In this document: one piece after another, positions 21,851 through 34,084 of the stretch
How positions within the stretch are numbered: the first letter of the stretch is position 1
Layout: every line of letters starts with the position of its first letter
Assembly: GCA_963576475.1 (NCBI GenBank)
Contig: OY754968.1
Coordinates: 14,984,616-15,048,615 of the forward strand
From: Molanna angustata
Taxonomy: Eukaryota; Arthropoda; Insecta; Trichoptera; Molannidae
DNA length: 64,000 nucleotides
Reading direction: 5' to 3'
Made by a program: the position numbers and the translations under genes
Notes under the pieces: model-generated
What the model was told of the DNA's origin: nothing
Database searches by the model: none
What the model saw: the letters and a program-made list of their open reading frames with translations, nothing else

Positions 21851-23497
21851 TATGACGAGAATTGAAAAGAGAGATCCTAGATCTTTTCTGTTTGATCCAC
21901 GTTAACTCTAAAACGATAGAAAACATCGTGGGTTTGTTTATGTAAATAAAAATTGTAAATCAATCCTAGATGAAGAGTTCAAAATAAAGAGATAAATCCT
22001 ATGTTTTTAGGCCAGGATACAAAGACTAACATATAAAGATACAAAGGTTATACAAGACAAATTCGTTAATACTAAGAGATCAAAGAAGATCTCGAAAAAA
22101 TAAAATTATAATCGACATCACGGTAAGAAAAACATATGCCTATTTACTCTGATGTACTTACATTATTCAGTCAAAATTTGAAATGACGCTTCTTAAAAAA
22201 GATTTGAAATGACGCTTTTTAAAAAAGATTGTAATTAAAATTAAGTAGAAATTAATCTATTAATATTATATTTCCCTTAATTTTTAATGATAGGTAGATT
22301 CCTAAATTAGACATTAAAGAAGCACTTAGTAAATTGACTTTTAGAAGATATTGTAATGGAAACCTTTATCATGTTGTGACAGAGGTTATTATGATTTGAA
22401 AGACAAAAATTCAGAAAAAGAAAACAAATCTAGTGAAGACAGCGTTTGACTTTGAAAAATATAAAAAATATGACATTTAGAAATATTTTTCATTTCAATA
22501 TGATCAAGGAAACGAAAAAGCTTGACAAATATTTTTTTGGTGTTGTTTTGAAAAAGATCCATCACTCCAAAAAAATATTTTGTTTATCTGGAAGAGATCG
22601 CTTTTAGAAAATAACCAACTTTTTACAATAGGTTATTTACTTAAAGCCAGTTAACAAAAAAATTACCAGATTTACGTATAAAGATAATTATATACTAACA
22701 TTGGTCATTGGTTTAAATCATGACAAAAAAAATGAGGTAAAGTCTGAATAAAAGAAATAGAAAAATGATGAGCAAAGATCTTGAAATATATGTTTTTTCA
22801 CAGCAAAAATAAGAGAAGTTCAAGTTTTACCCTTTTCAACGTTTTTTCACGTAAATAAATTATAATTAATCACATTATAATATTCAATTGATAATTTAAA
22901 ATATTCAATTCATAAATTTTCCTTAATTTAAATTTATTTCACAGTTAAATTATCAAATTATTTGAAAATATGTAAAAACAGTACAATATTATTGTTGCAT
23001 ATAATCGAATAAGATTCAAATTTTATTGACGCTCACCCGGAAACGCATTCCTTTGTTAACTTTGTAGGAAATAAAAAATTGTTCAATTTTGTCAAAATAT
23101 CAAATAATTCAAAAAGTTTTAACATGCAATGTCATCGGAAATATACGTATTTTGAAAGTTTTATAGCTCTAACTGGTTGGCAAATTTGTTAAAAATCAAT
23201 TACTTAATTCCAGTACAGACAGACAAGTGAAGTTAAAAGATTGGTGAAACGAAAAGAAAAGGGAAGAGACAGCGGAAGCGCAAAAAGACTTTTATTAGAA
23301 ATGAAATTCAAATAAAAAAACTTTGACTTTGATCTTCAAAATGTGTAAAACAAGCATTAGAATACATTTGGATCAAGTATATTTTACTCTATTAAACTCT
23401 ATTGAAATTTCTGTCTATGGGTGAATTCTCACTATTTCTAACAAAATGTTTTCAACGTCATGCCTACAGTACATTATCTAGGTAATTATAATAATAA
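21851..23497. other. No recognised feature
   Basis: AT-rich. GATTTGAAATGACGCTT is directly duplicated near 22178-22220. Nothing else is recognised. Confidence 0.4.
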
Positions 23498-23736
23498 TAA
23501 ACATCATCATCATCATCATCAGTGGCTCCACAGCCCAGGATGGGCCTTGGCCTCCTCAAGGAATCGTCTCCATTGCACCCTATCCATGGCCTTTTCAATC
23601 CAATTCCGCACACCGGCTATCTGAAGGTCCCTCTCAACTCCATCCATCCATCGCAGTTTCGGCCTTCCCACACCCTTTCTACCCTCCGGACGCGTTGTGA
23701 GGATTCTTTTTGGTGTCTGGTCATCTTATTTTTATC
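23498..23736 (-). mobile_element. LINE 3' fragment with (ATG)n tail
   Basis: The minus strand reads DDQTPKRILTTRPEGRKG, VGRPKLRWMDGVERDLQIAG, VRNWIEKAMDRVQWRRFLEE, AKAHPGL and a stop, followed by a (GAT)n tail, seen as (CAT)n on plus at 23503-23521. It is the same family as, or close to, the fragments at 219-523 and 60318-60620. Confidence 0.87.
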
Positions 23737-24159
23737 ATTTGGACGATATTTGTTTCCTTTCCAATAGGCACTGTAGTTCGTGGTTGAACCTGATTCTCCA
23801 CGTGCCTTGATCGCAGAGGGAACCGAAATTTTTTCTTAATTTTTTTTCTTTCGAAGACCAGTAACGCATTCATATCCTTTTTAGCAAGAACCCAACCCAA
23901 TAATAATAAACACTTCTTTTTAAAAAAAGCTTTTTGCTTATTTAAAAACTACTAATAAATGATGTAGATTTTGAATTTTATAGTAATTTTATAACATATA
24001 CATAATAACTATGTAATTCAAATAAATATATACATAACTATCTAATTCAAATAATAACACACTAATAACACACGACAGACAAACTATATCAGTGATCAAC
24101 AAACTTTTACGCACAAACAAATTCAACAATGACTATGGACGTAGGACCGACGATGTGTT
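23737..24159. other. No recognised feature
   Basis: AT-rich sequence, nothing recognised. Confidence 0.35.
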
Positions 24160-24279
24160 GCTGCCCAAGGTCTGTCTGGAACCCCATGCCTGCCAGTTTG
24201 AAGCAGTGCGGATCCATCGAGGATTTCAAAAAGAAACCCAAAGAATATAGGTATATTACACAAAAATCCTCGATGGTTG
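24160..24279 (+). mobile_element. Short LINE RT C-terminal remnant
   Basis: VWNPMPASLKQCGSIEDFKK followed by KPKEY matches the WN-LP--LK---SI--FKK-LK end of Jockey/CR1-type reverse transcriptases. The hAT MITE interrupts the sequence just downstream. Confidence 0.65.
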
Positions 24280-24287
24280 ATCTAAGT

Positions 24288-24737
24288 CAGCGGTCGGGGA
24301 ACTTTTTTAAACCATTACCCCTAAATATTTTTGCGTAAGTCGATATTACCCCTTTCCCCCATTTTGAAAAGAAGAAAATCAATGTATATTTAAATAAACA
24401 TTTTTTATTGAATAAATTTACACGGAAAATAAAAAAAAAGTTACATGAAAATAGTAAGTAGGCAATAGCCAAACAAAATAAAATTCTCAAATTGGATCAA
24501 ACAAAAATTCAGATTTTCAGGTTTCCCTTTCAGTTTTTGGAGAAATGATGTTGCTTCATGTTTGATCCCATTACTTCAAAATTGGGACTTTTTGATGCAA
24601 GTAGCACCTGAATTGATTAAGTTTGTAAAAATATTAACACGTTTATGAAATAGCAAACTAGAAAAATTTCCTTATTACCCCAAAAAAAAACATTTTTACC
24701 CCATTTGGGGTAATTTACCCCGGTTCCCCGATCGCTG
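24288..24737. mobile_element. hAT-type MITE, intact ends and target duplication
   Basis: Ends CAGCGGTCGGGGAAC and GTTCCCCGATCGCTG form 15-base inverted repeats with one mismatch. The flanks are the perfect 8-base duplication ATCTAAGT (24280-24287, 24738-24745). Length is 450 bases with no transposase. The duplication fits nnnTAnnn, the preference known for the Buster branch of hAT, whereas the Ac branch prefers nTnnnnAn, which it does not fit. The interior is AT-rich with ACCCC/GGGGT blocks extending the ends. Confidence 0.92.
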
Positions 24738-24759
24738 ATCTAAGTGGTGGGCACGGATT

Positions 24760-25487
24760 GTTCCGGACTATGTACGGCCGAAAATTTAGTGTAGGTATTA
24801 TTTTTTTATTGGAAAATTTATTCCCCTTAAGGGATTAGGCAAAATAAAACACTTTAATTGTATTTTTATTAACAATTAAATTAAAAAAAATATCTATAAA
24901 AAAAAAATTATACCTTCCGAGACTTTTATCATAATTACTTTTGAGATAAATATAACATCCGACATGACAATTACAATAAATATTTCCGTACAGAATGATT
25001 GTAAAATAAATTGAAGGAAAGAGATGCCAACCTATTTTTGAATGAAATAATAAGAAATGCAATTTGAATTGTAAATTTCATGTATGAACAGCACAATATT
25101 CAATAGTTCAATAATAAGAATATCGCAACCGATTAGGAGATTACCAGAATAAACATTCCAAGTTTTAGATGGAAATAGTTTGAGAAGGTAAATATTATTT
25201 TGTGGAAAATGAATTAAAGCTTAAATAAATATAGCTTCCTAAACATACAAGCAAACAAAATTGATGTCGTGCGCGTGGCAAACATGCAAAAATATTAATT
25301 TTATACTGACAATAATAATGTGCCTCCCTACATAAAGCTTTAAATTATGTACCATAATAGAAGCAACTCATAATTTTCTTATTAGATTAAAATTTAAAAA
25401 TAAGATTTTATTTTATTTTTAACGTATTATGTAGGGACACTTTATATTGCATTAGTTAAGCATTATATTTATTTTTGCTTTTCTGTC
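24760..25487. other. No recognised feature
   Basis: AT-rich sequence, nothing recognised. Confidence 0.4.
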
Positions 25488-25770
25488 TAATAGAATGTGT
25501 CGCTTGTCATTAATAGAATGAAAATCACAATGGGATGGTTTGGTCACGTGGGGAGAATGAATGAGGAACGCCTGACGAAGAAAATAAACATTGCGTACAG
25601 GAATGCAATGAAAAAGTTGGGGCCGCCCAAGAAAGAGATGGCACGGCCATGTGAATGATATTCTGAAAGACGCAAAGGTTACAAGCGTGAACAACAGACG
25701 AACATGTATGATATAAATCTCTCTGCCTACCCCGCGACGGACATGGCTAGATGGTATGTGTGTATAAATT
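25488..25770 (+). mobile_element. LINE family F 3' fragment (F1)
   Basis: Plus strand: CATTAATAGAATGAAAATCA (VINRMKI), then TGGTTTGGTCACGTGGGGAG (WFGHVGR), MNEERLTKKI, and GHVNDILKDAKVTSVNNRRT, with several frameshifts. It ends CTACCCCGCGACGGACATGG and a GGTATGTGTG tail. Confidence 0.82.
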
Positions 25771-25904
25771 TATTAAATGATTGATGTTAACAAGCATATT
25801 AACAAGCATTCAACTTGTGAAATAAATAAACCTATTAGACGAAAAAGACACGTGAGGCGCTCTATTAGCGATATTGATCTAAGTCAGAGAATCGAAGGAT
25901 GAAA

Positions 25905-26070
25905 GCACCTGCTCACTGCTCAAGACCATCTCAGAAAGACGAGCCAGATAGATTGGGCACATAGATATTATAGTAAAGCGATAACAGAGGGAATAAATTC
26001 TAGGGGGCGAACTCGCCGGGAGAATCTTGAAGATCTGAGAGAGAATATTGAAGTGCTATTTATAAATTTT
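25905..26070 (+). mobile_element. Degenerate LINE C-terminal fragment
   Basis: Across frames the plus strand gives SERRARWIGHI then ITEGINSRGRTRRENLEDLR. The RA-W-GHI plus GR-RR--L-DL combination is a LINE C-terminus related to RTE-type elements. Tail and ends are lost. Confidence 0.6.
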
Positions 26071-26089
26071 TAAAATCGGTTAACATGTT

Positions 26090-28145
26090 CCGTTCGCGCA
26101 TCGTACTTAAACTTTTGAAGAAAAATAAAAAAATCGCGCCTATTTTGTAATTTTTTTAAGCAAGTTAAAACTTTTAAAATAAACACCATTAAATTTAAAT
26201 AAATTTAATTCTTATGGATAATATTTTTTTTCCGTTCCCAAAATGTCTTTGAAAATACGGAAATTTACCTATATCAATGGATTAGGCTCTGAGGAGGTCT
26301 CTAAACTACCTATCAAACCAACTGATTCCCGAATATTAACGATTAAAAAATCTTGAAGGTTTTTTCGTTGACACAGTGAAAGTTCATAATTATTAATTGT
26401 AAAAAAATACTCATTGTTTAGGCAAATAAAAATACTCATTGTGGAATCTAACTGTGTTTCTATTTATAAGTGTTTTTTTTTTACAATGTATAGTTTAAAA
26501 AATCTTTAACGAATCTACATGTAGGTATTCATTATTACAGTTTTTTGCATTTTTATTATTAAGTTTTTCGATAAATCTAAAATGTCTTAATTACGGATTA
26601 ACGATTATTATTAATTTTATTATTGTTATATTATAATTATATTTATTTTTAAAAAGACAATAATAGTTTTTTTAAAATGCCATTGTACCCATATTGTAAT
26701 TAAATGCTAGATACATATTGTGTGTAAGTTTAAATATTTTGTGTGGATTGCGATTATATGATGATCACATATTAGGATAATACTCACAATAAATTAAGAA
26801 TTATTTATTAAAAATATTAATGAAATTAATTATTATTTTTATTTTTTTTTATTCATAAAATAATTATTGTATCTACAATGCCCCACTAGGCAAAAAACCT
26901 GTGCCGGGGCCAATGCATCTTGAGATCAATCACTGTATTACTTGATGGCAACATCAATCGTATATAAAAAGTGATTATATCACAAACAACAATGGAAATA
27001 AAAAAAAACATATTATAAAAAAAATGCACTAATATACTTAGAGCAAAATAAAGTATGGGGTCGAAAGCTATGGGTGAAAAATCTCCTCTGAATTGTGTCT
27101 GCCTGATACTAAGAGCCATTCCTTTATTTTAGTTAATACCTACTCTCGATAAAAAAAACCTCATGTTTTGAATAAACAGCCGTATTACCAACAATAGGTG
27201 TATTGCGAAACATATTTTCGCTTGGGAATTTGTAGATACGTCAAAAGTACGAACCTTCAATTTTAGATAAAGGTTTACCAGTACATAATATTATTATATA
27301 CATGCCTTCTTGATTTTCCAGACAAATATATTTTCAAGCAACAAATATTTGATCACATGTATTGTATACCTACATATAGATATAGGTATATAATACATCC
27401 TAACTTACATATACATGAAGGTTGGTACATACTCTTATGTACCTACATACATTAAACAATGGAATAATTTATAGAGTAGTATTGTTAAATCATCGTTTGT
27501 TGTATTTGTTATTTGTTTTTAATTATTTGTTACCCATTGATTTATTTGTTATTTGTCTTTTTGTTACCAACTTAATATTTCATCATCTTCATATTATAAA
27601 TATTAAAATAGGTATCATAGAATTGTCTCATATTTTAAATTAGTTTTTTTCGTACCAAAATAAAAAGTTTTGTATATATAACTAAGAAGAATATTAAAAA
27701 AGACATACTCACATGAAAACCAGAATTTTGTTTAAAAAATATCACAGACGAATATCTTACTCTGTGAAATCAATATTTTTTAGTGGGGTGTCTCAAAAGA
27801 AAGTTTATATTTAGTGGATCGAATAAAAAAAAGTAAGCCGTGTATAGAGAAAAATGCTTATTAATTATTAAAGTACACAATTTGGGAATTTATTTCTTAA
27901 AAATAATATCGTTTAAATGTAGAGTGTGTTCCTATTGAATTAAAAACTCAAACAAAATAGGAAAATCTCAATTTTCCAGACCGTGAGGGCATTTTTAAAG
28001 TTTTAACAAATGAAATCATAAAAAAACGAGATATTTCAGATTCCAGAAAAAAAGAAGATATTTCTTTAGTAAGTAACAATGAGACTGCAGTTAAAATCAC
28101 TACAAACAAATTTCCCTACTTACTTTTCTTTTTATTACGTATGAC
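26090..28145. other. No recognised feature
   Basis: Two kilobases of very AT-rich sequence. The small open frames show nothing recognisable. GCCCCACTAGGCAAAAAACC at 26880-26899 is GC-richer and may be a LINE 3'UTR relic. Confidence 0.35.
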
Positions 28146-28254
28146 TGTGCTTTATGCTCGCTTGGTACTCGCACGGGGATACGCTCGCGGGGCGACTTGT
28201 TTCTACTGTTCCACTAAGCTAAACCCCCCCCGAAATTATTTTCTGGCTACGGCC

Positions 28255-28360
28255 TTGCTCAGCATCATACTAGTTGATAATCTGCAATAAAAAAAAACTT
28301 AAAATTGCGAAATCATAACTCTCCACTATATCCCCTTGGGTTAGTGAGGAGTAAAAATAA
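28255..28360 (+). mobile_element. Family E element, right-end fragment (E3)
   Basis: CTCAGCATCATACTAGTTGA, TAATCTGCAATAAAAAAAAA, then CTCTCCACTATATCCCC and GGGTTAGTGAGGAGTAAA match the right end of E2 (31155-31620). The last part can fold, because CTCCCCACTA pairs with TAGTGAGGAG. Confidence 0.78.
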
Positions 28361-28499
28361 AAACCACTGTCTATGAAAAACTAAAACTAATCAGCTCTAA
28401 GTTAATGCACTCTTAACAAATGGTATCAATATGAAGTTCATCGGCCTTTTAGTCTGGCCTGTATAGAGGACACAAATTTTCATATTATTTGTGAACGGC

Positions 28500-28955
28500 C
28501 TTCCGTGTCGTTAAGAAGAATTTGTAATAGAACGATTTATGACAGGGTTAGAAATGAGGACATAAGAATAAAATACGAGGGAGGAAGTACTACTGAAATG
28601 ATCCAGTGAAGTACATAAGTATAAAATGTATGATGAAGAAAGATGTCATTAATAGAATGAAAGTGAACACATTAAGATGGTTTGGCCACATTGGGAGAAT
28701 GAATGAGGAACGCCTGACGAAGAAAATATACAGTGCGTACAGGAATAGAATGAGAGGTCGAGGACGTCCATGACACGGATGGCATGGCCATGTGAACGAT
28801 GTTCTGAAAGACGGAAAAAATGTTAGAAGCGTAAACAATAGAAGATCATGAATGTGGACGAAGCGAGGGATGCGTGGCGGGATAGAAAATGTGGCGATCG
28901 GTTCTCTCTGTCCACCCCGAGAGGGACATGGCGTGATGGTATGTATGTATGCATA
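28500..28955 (+). mobile_element. LINE family F 3' end (F2), longest plus-strand copy
   Basis: Plus strand: MMKKDVINRMKVNTLRWFGH, IGRMNEERLTKKIYSAYRNR, RGRGRP, GHVNDVLKDGKNVRSVNNRR, MNVDEARDAW and the tail GGCGTGATGGTATGTATGTA. This is the reference for the segment that expanded into the 48.4-49.6 kb minisatellite. It is broken by frameshifts and a stop. Confidence 0.87.
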
Positions 28956-29069
28956 CGGCATACATACAAAAATATCGCAACGAAACTCAAAGTATGCACT
29001 CTCTACATGATATTCATAGAGAAATTGAAAAAAAAACGCTTATAATTGTGGAATAAAGTAACTCTTAAA

Positions 29070-29105
29070 TTTACTCTCCACTATTCCATAGTAGTGGAGA
29101 GTAAA
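29070..29105. repeat. Hairpin, perfect 14-bp arms
   Basis: TTTACTCTCCACTA and TAGTGGAGAGTAAA around an 8-base loop. The same word is found at family E ends, so this is probably a family E remnant. Confidence 0.85.
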
Positions 29106-29235
29106 AAACGTACATACAACAAATCGGGAATGCACAATATTATTTTGTTGCATTCGAAATGTATATATAATGCTAAATATTTTTTAAAAAGGAAATTATT
29201 TTCACATACTATATTGTAATAATTTTCATATACTA

Positions 29236-29271
29236 GGTATGCCACTTGCGCAGGGTTCAGGGAAGTGATTA
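29236..29271 (+). mobile_element. SINE family D tail fragment
   Basis: GCCACTTGCGCAGGGTTCAG and GGAAGTGATTATT is the D 3' end. It is cut off by the LINE at 29288. Confidence 0.7.
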
Positions 29272-29287
29272 TTATTTTTGTTATATA

Positions 29288-29578
29288 CATACATACATAC
29301 CATCACGCCATTTCCCTATTTAGGGTAGGCAGAGAGAACCGAACGCCAGACTCCTCTCTCTTGACATACATTCCTCGCTTCATTCACGTCCATACATCGT
29401 CTCATACACGCTCTTCTATTATTCTTACTTCTAACATCACCATCTTTCAAAATCCCATTTATGTGATCGTGTGAACTTTTTCTTGGCCGACCTCTACTTT
29501 TCGTTCCTCTTTTATCAGCCTTGTATACTTTTTTTGTCAGACGGTCATCACTCATTCTTTCTATGTGGCCGAACCACC
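29288..29578 (-). mobile_element. LINE family F insertion (F3) with 16-bp duplication
   Basis: The minus frame 29555-29316 reads MSDDRLTKKVYKADKRGTKS, RGRPRKSSHDHINGILKDGD, VRSKNNRRACMRRCMDVNEA, then WRSVLSAYPK and the (GTAT)n tail. Perfect 16-base repeats TTATTTTTGTTATATA flank it at 29272-29287 and 29579-29594. It is 5'-truncated (291 bases) and comparatively young, because its frame is still open over 79 codons. Confidence 0.92.
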
Positions 29579-29594
29579 TTATTTTTGTTATATA

Positions 29595-30715
29595 AAATGT
29601 ATATAAACAGCGAATAAAGATTTTTAGTTCTTATTTAATTTTTCATTTTTTCAAGTAAGATTTATTCGTGAAATTATCCAGTTGTAGCATTTTTTTCCGG
29701 TATTCACACCATAGATATACACAGTTGTCTGCATTTTAATTATGTAGAATTTCATCTTAACGATATATTTTTCATGTATATTTAGGTAGGTTCTCATTTG
29801 TTTTAATACATTTCCCTATAAACTGTTTTTTCTTTCTTTTTAAAATGTATCGCTATTCACCAGTAATTTTTTTTTTGTTTTTATGTTAATGGTTATGCCG
29901 TCAGTGAATAAATAATTATCTAAACTACTCAGTAAAATGGGTCGTGTTTCTTCAAAATAAAAACATCTCAATATCCATGTATGTCTACTAAAGTTACAAA
30001 TCTACAGAATTCAGGAATTTTTTTATCAAAACAAATTGTTATTTATTTTATTTAAATTTGAGAGTTGCTAAAATATAGGGAGCATTAATGGATGTTCCTC
30101 GCTAATAAGTAATTCAAGCTCCCTGATGATTGCTTCATAATGCTTGAAGGCAACATACAAATTTAGGCAAAACGAAGGAAGGTACGTATTATCTATCTTT
30201 GTTCATGTCACCTTTGAAGGATTCATGTTTCACAAATGAAGTTATTGAAGCTTACACAAAATTAATTATTTTACGATAATGTGTTATTAGATTTCAAACC
30301 CGTAAGTAATTATTATACTCCAGACATGTATAGGTATTTATTATTTACATTACTTAAATACATTCTTTATCATATATTTTGTTTTTAAGCATAAATTAGT
30401 ATAATGTCGTGATTCTGATTTCCAATGATTTGCTACGATACAGAATATGCATGATTTGCCCAGTAGGTATAGATATTGGAATTTTGTTCAAAACTTCACT
30501 TGAAACTTCAACTTTCGTTATGTAAGTATGTTTTATTTCAGAATAATTTATAAAATATTATATGCAAAATCTTATAATTACTAAAATATTGGTATCTTAT
30601 GAAAAAACAAGGACATTATGTAGAAAATAGCGAATAAATTCATAATATTCAAGGTACCAAATCATCAACTTTACTTGACATAATCTTTCATAAAAAAACG
30701 ACTTTAAATAATGTA
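29595..30715. other. No recognised feature
   Basis: AT-rich sequence, nothing recognised. Confidence 0.4.
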
Positions 30716-30800
30716 TGCCATGAAAGAAAAATGTGGTGATCGGTTCTCTGTGCCTACTCCATGAGGAATTTGGCGTTATGGTATGTATGTACGTAGTAAT
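30716..30800 (+). mobile_element. LINE family F tail fragment
   Basis: AAATGTGGTGATCGGTTCTC, TGTGCCTACTCCATGAGGAA and GGCGTTATGGTATGTATG match the 3' end of F2. Confidence 0.75.
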
Positions 30801-31154
30801 ATTATCTTTAATTCAGTTCGTCAAATCATCAAACTCATCAAATCCTCCGCAAATTGATGTGTTTGATGATTCCCAGCATCGAGAATATTTGCTTATTTCA
30901 AATGAACCAACCCATAAGTACCTACTTAATCCCTTTCTGATGAAAAGGAAATCATTGAATTAGGACGACGTGGTAAAGAATTATAGCTGATTTTGGATTT
31001 TTTTAGGTTTTGATGATTTCGTTACGGATTCCATCATTAGATCTTGACTAAATTGTATTGGGACCAATGTGAAAATACCACCTTTCTAATGAAAGAATAT
31101 TTATTGGAATCGGAGTATCGGACAACGAAGTAAAAAGTTATCGATAAACATACA

Positions 31155-31620
31155 TAAAACGAGTCACTCTATAAAGCATTCAAAGTTTTCATAGAAAAAT
31201 TTCAGCAATTTTATGAAACGAGTTTGTTTAATTATTTTTTTTATTTAAACTTAAATTTTTTATTTTCCGATTGGAAAATAAAAAATTTAAGTTTCCTGAG
31301 CTTGGGGTCACTTGAAATATTTGATAATTTAAAAAATTGAGAAGCACTATTCAGATATCCTTCAAAATCTAATGGGGTCTAAGTGAGTATTAGATATACA
31401 AATTTGCAAAATTTGAATAGAATTGAATAAGTACATACATAATACACGATACACTGCACACAGCGTACAACACATAGCACACACACACAGATACATTGTG
31501 ATGAAACTTTCAGAATACGATCTCAGCATGATACTAGTTGATAATCTGCAATAAAAAATAGCCTTAAAAATTGCCAAATCATAACTCCCCACTATACCCT
31601 TGGGTTAGTGAGGAGTAAAA
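31155..31620 (+). mobile_element. Family E element without nested insertions (E2)
   Basis: Runs from GAGTCACTCTATAAAGCATT through CCTGAGCTTGGGGTCACTTG, TCCTTCAAAATCTAATGGGG and ATACATTGTGATGAAACTTT to GGGTTAGTGAGGAGTAAA. It aligns with 59710-60998 and gives the empty-site sequence for all three insertions there. The interior has no coding capacity. Confidence 0.82.
31247..31294. repeat. Perfect 22-bp-arm hairpin inside E2
   Basis: Two 22-base arms (31247-31268 and 31273-31294) around the four-base loop GATT, with no mismatch. The matching part of the E1 copy lacks this structure. Confidence 0.9.
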
Positions 31621-31677
31621 AAATCACGTCGAATTGATAACTTCCTCTGTTTTTGGATGTCGGTTGAAAATATGATA

Positions 31678-31790
31678 GTAAGAATTAGATGGTGAGTATA
31701 TTTAGTCTTATTCAAAAAGTTCTCAACGAGTTCTCAATAAGAATTAGATGGTGAGTATATTTAGTCTTATTCAAAAAGTTCTCTACGAAG
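31678..31790. repeat. Tandem duplication, 59-bp unit
   Basis: GAATTAGATGGTGAGTATAT and TTAGTCTTATTCAAAAAGTT occur twice, 59 bases apart, with almost no divergence. Confidence 0.9.
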
Positions 31791-32331
31791 AGAAGGTGGA
31801 ATAAATGGTACTTATATTATTCATTTATGAATAACGCATTAATGTTAAAACATCTTAGTTTTATGTTTCTTAATTGTTCTCGGAGAAAAAGTTAATGTTG
31901 TTTTATTTCAAGTAATTTAATTGAGAGAATACAAATTTGATGCTATTATGAACGTACATAACTTCTCTCGGTTTATATTCAACAGAGTTTTTTGTTTTAC
32001 TTTTTGGGAGTAATTACAAACTAGCTTGTTCGCTTAACATTGCCTAATAAATTATTCTTGAATTGAATTATGATTTACAGTTGTGATGATTAAGGAAAAT
32101 ATATACCTACCTAAACGTAGTGGAAAATTTGCCTTGTGAAGATAATAATTCTCTCAGTTAATCGCTTGTTGGTAGACAAACACTTGAATTTCCGATGAGT
32201 TGTTATTACTGCTGGGTAAATAGTTTTATAACTACAATTGCTTGTTTCATTACAAATAAACAGTTGTGTTACAAGCTTTACCAGGTGAAGTTCGATTATG
32301 AAATATTTCGTTACAGCTACAATTGAAATTA
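31791..32331. other. No recognised feature
   Basis: AT-rich sequence, nothing recognised. Confidence 0.4.
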
Positions 32332-33021
32332 GTTAAGGAGGGGACTGCTGCCAACGTACCTATTTTTCAATTTGATATATCATCATTATTTCTTATCAAA
32401 TCTTTTTGAAAAAAATAATTTAGATAGTTTGGGTATTAATAAATAAAAATATATCTTTACTTTTTGATAATGTTCTGTATAAATTCTTGTAGAAAAATAA
32501 TGGCATACCCCGATTTTCAACGTTTATCTTATATTTTTAATAAAATATAAGGCGGAGTTACATTTTTTTTAAATTAAAGAAGACAAAAATATCTAGAAAA
32601 ATATGATGTGACGTTGCATTATTGCTTCAGGTTTAGTAAATAAACCTAAAAAAAAAATATTTTCCATTCAGCGTCATTGCGTAATAAAAGTTTATTTGGT
32701 TCATTAACTTAACCTGATGCATTAATGCAACGTTACATCGTATTTTTTCAGATATTTTGATCTTCTTTAATTAATAAAAAAAAAATATAATGCTCTATAC
32801 CTTATATTTTTTATAAATTTATGATAAATGTAAAAAATCGGGGTATGCTTATTATTTTCCTACAAGAATATATACAGAACATAATTAAAAAGTTAAGGTA
32901 TATTTTTCTTTATTAATATCCAAACTAACTAGTTTATTTTTTTCAAAATGATTCGTTTTGTAGTAATGATGCAAATTCAAATTGAAAAAATTCGTACGTT
33001 GGCAACAGTCACCCTCTTAAC
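32332..33021. mobile_element. Foldback element (family H), 690 bp
   Basis: The two halves are inverted copies. GTTAAGGAGGGGACTGCTGC opens the left arm and, on minus, GTTAAGAGGGTGACTGTTGC opens the right. Further in, GGCATACCCCGATTTT pairs with AAAATCGGGGTATGC, and GTTCTGTATAAATTCTTG with its diverged complement. Arms of about 330 bases meet at a short centre. A second copy is at 47138-47625. No transposase is present. Confidence 0.85.
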
Positions 33022-34084
33022 AATAGATAGGTATAGATTTGCGTTGATTTTGGGACAATAGATACCCTCATTAACAACTTCCGATTGTTTTCATGATTAT
33101 TTTATATTGAATCAGTAAAAGTTATACATAGTTATACAGAAGAGTAAGTTACTCGATTGCGTATTGATTTATCTCATTTCAAACTATGTGTAACATACAT
33201 GTTATGTAGCAAAACGTAATTTAATTTTTGTATTCACTGGCGGGCTTTTTTTACATCATTTTATATAAAATTTTCAGTCATCCCGAACAATTGAATTGTT
33301 ATTTGAATCATTTCAATGCATTATCGTTTTACACGGCTGACACGGCCGAATGATTTTATCCAGTAAAACATTGAATTATATCATTGTAATCCCCGAGCTT
33401 ATAACGATATGATTATTTGAATTTTTCGTATCTAAGATAAGCCCTTAAATTCATTTATTTTATTTAGTCAATAATATACCCAAGTAAAAAAATAAATTGT
33501 AAAGCTATGTACATAATATGCTTAAATAAGAACACAAACAGACAAATAACTCATAATACTCTCAGGGGAATATCCAACATTCTGTGATACAAATATGTAG
33601 ATTTGATGTAGAAAGTTATTAGTGAAACGGGGCATTAGAAAATAGATCAATAGGCACTGTTTAAAAATATGTTTAGGTAGATATAATACAGACGGATGTT
33701 TTTAAAATATTTATTCATTATTTTAAAAAATATGATGGCTGAGCTGCTTTTATACCTACAATTCAAATTCCAATGATTAAAAAATTACTTTTTTATAATT
33801 AAAACGGATTACACCATAATTGTTTTTATTAGTATAAATCAGTCGCGTGTTTCAGTGCGGCCTGCGAGCAATAATATCATGTGTCAAAAATTTAAAATTA
33901 AAACAAAAACTCCAAATTTGGCCATTTAATTGCAACGCTTTGCAGCCGAAAAAAAAGGTCACCCAAAATTTCTAGTTGCATGTTTTTTTTTTATTGGAAA
34001 TAATTAATGGAAAAATTTTCTCTGCACGGCAATCCACTTTGTTTTGTTATATTCTTAGAAAATATAAAACAATAAAAAGCTTAT
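33022..34084. other. No recognised feature
   Basis: AT-rich sequence. The short open frame near 33976-34161 overlaps the start of the next MITE and is not a gene. Confidence 0.4.
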
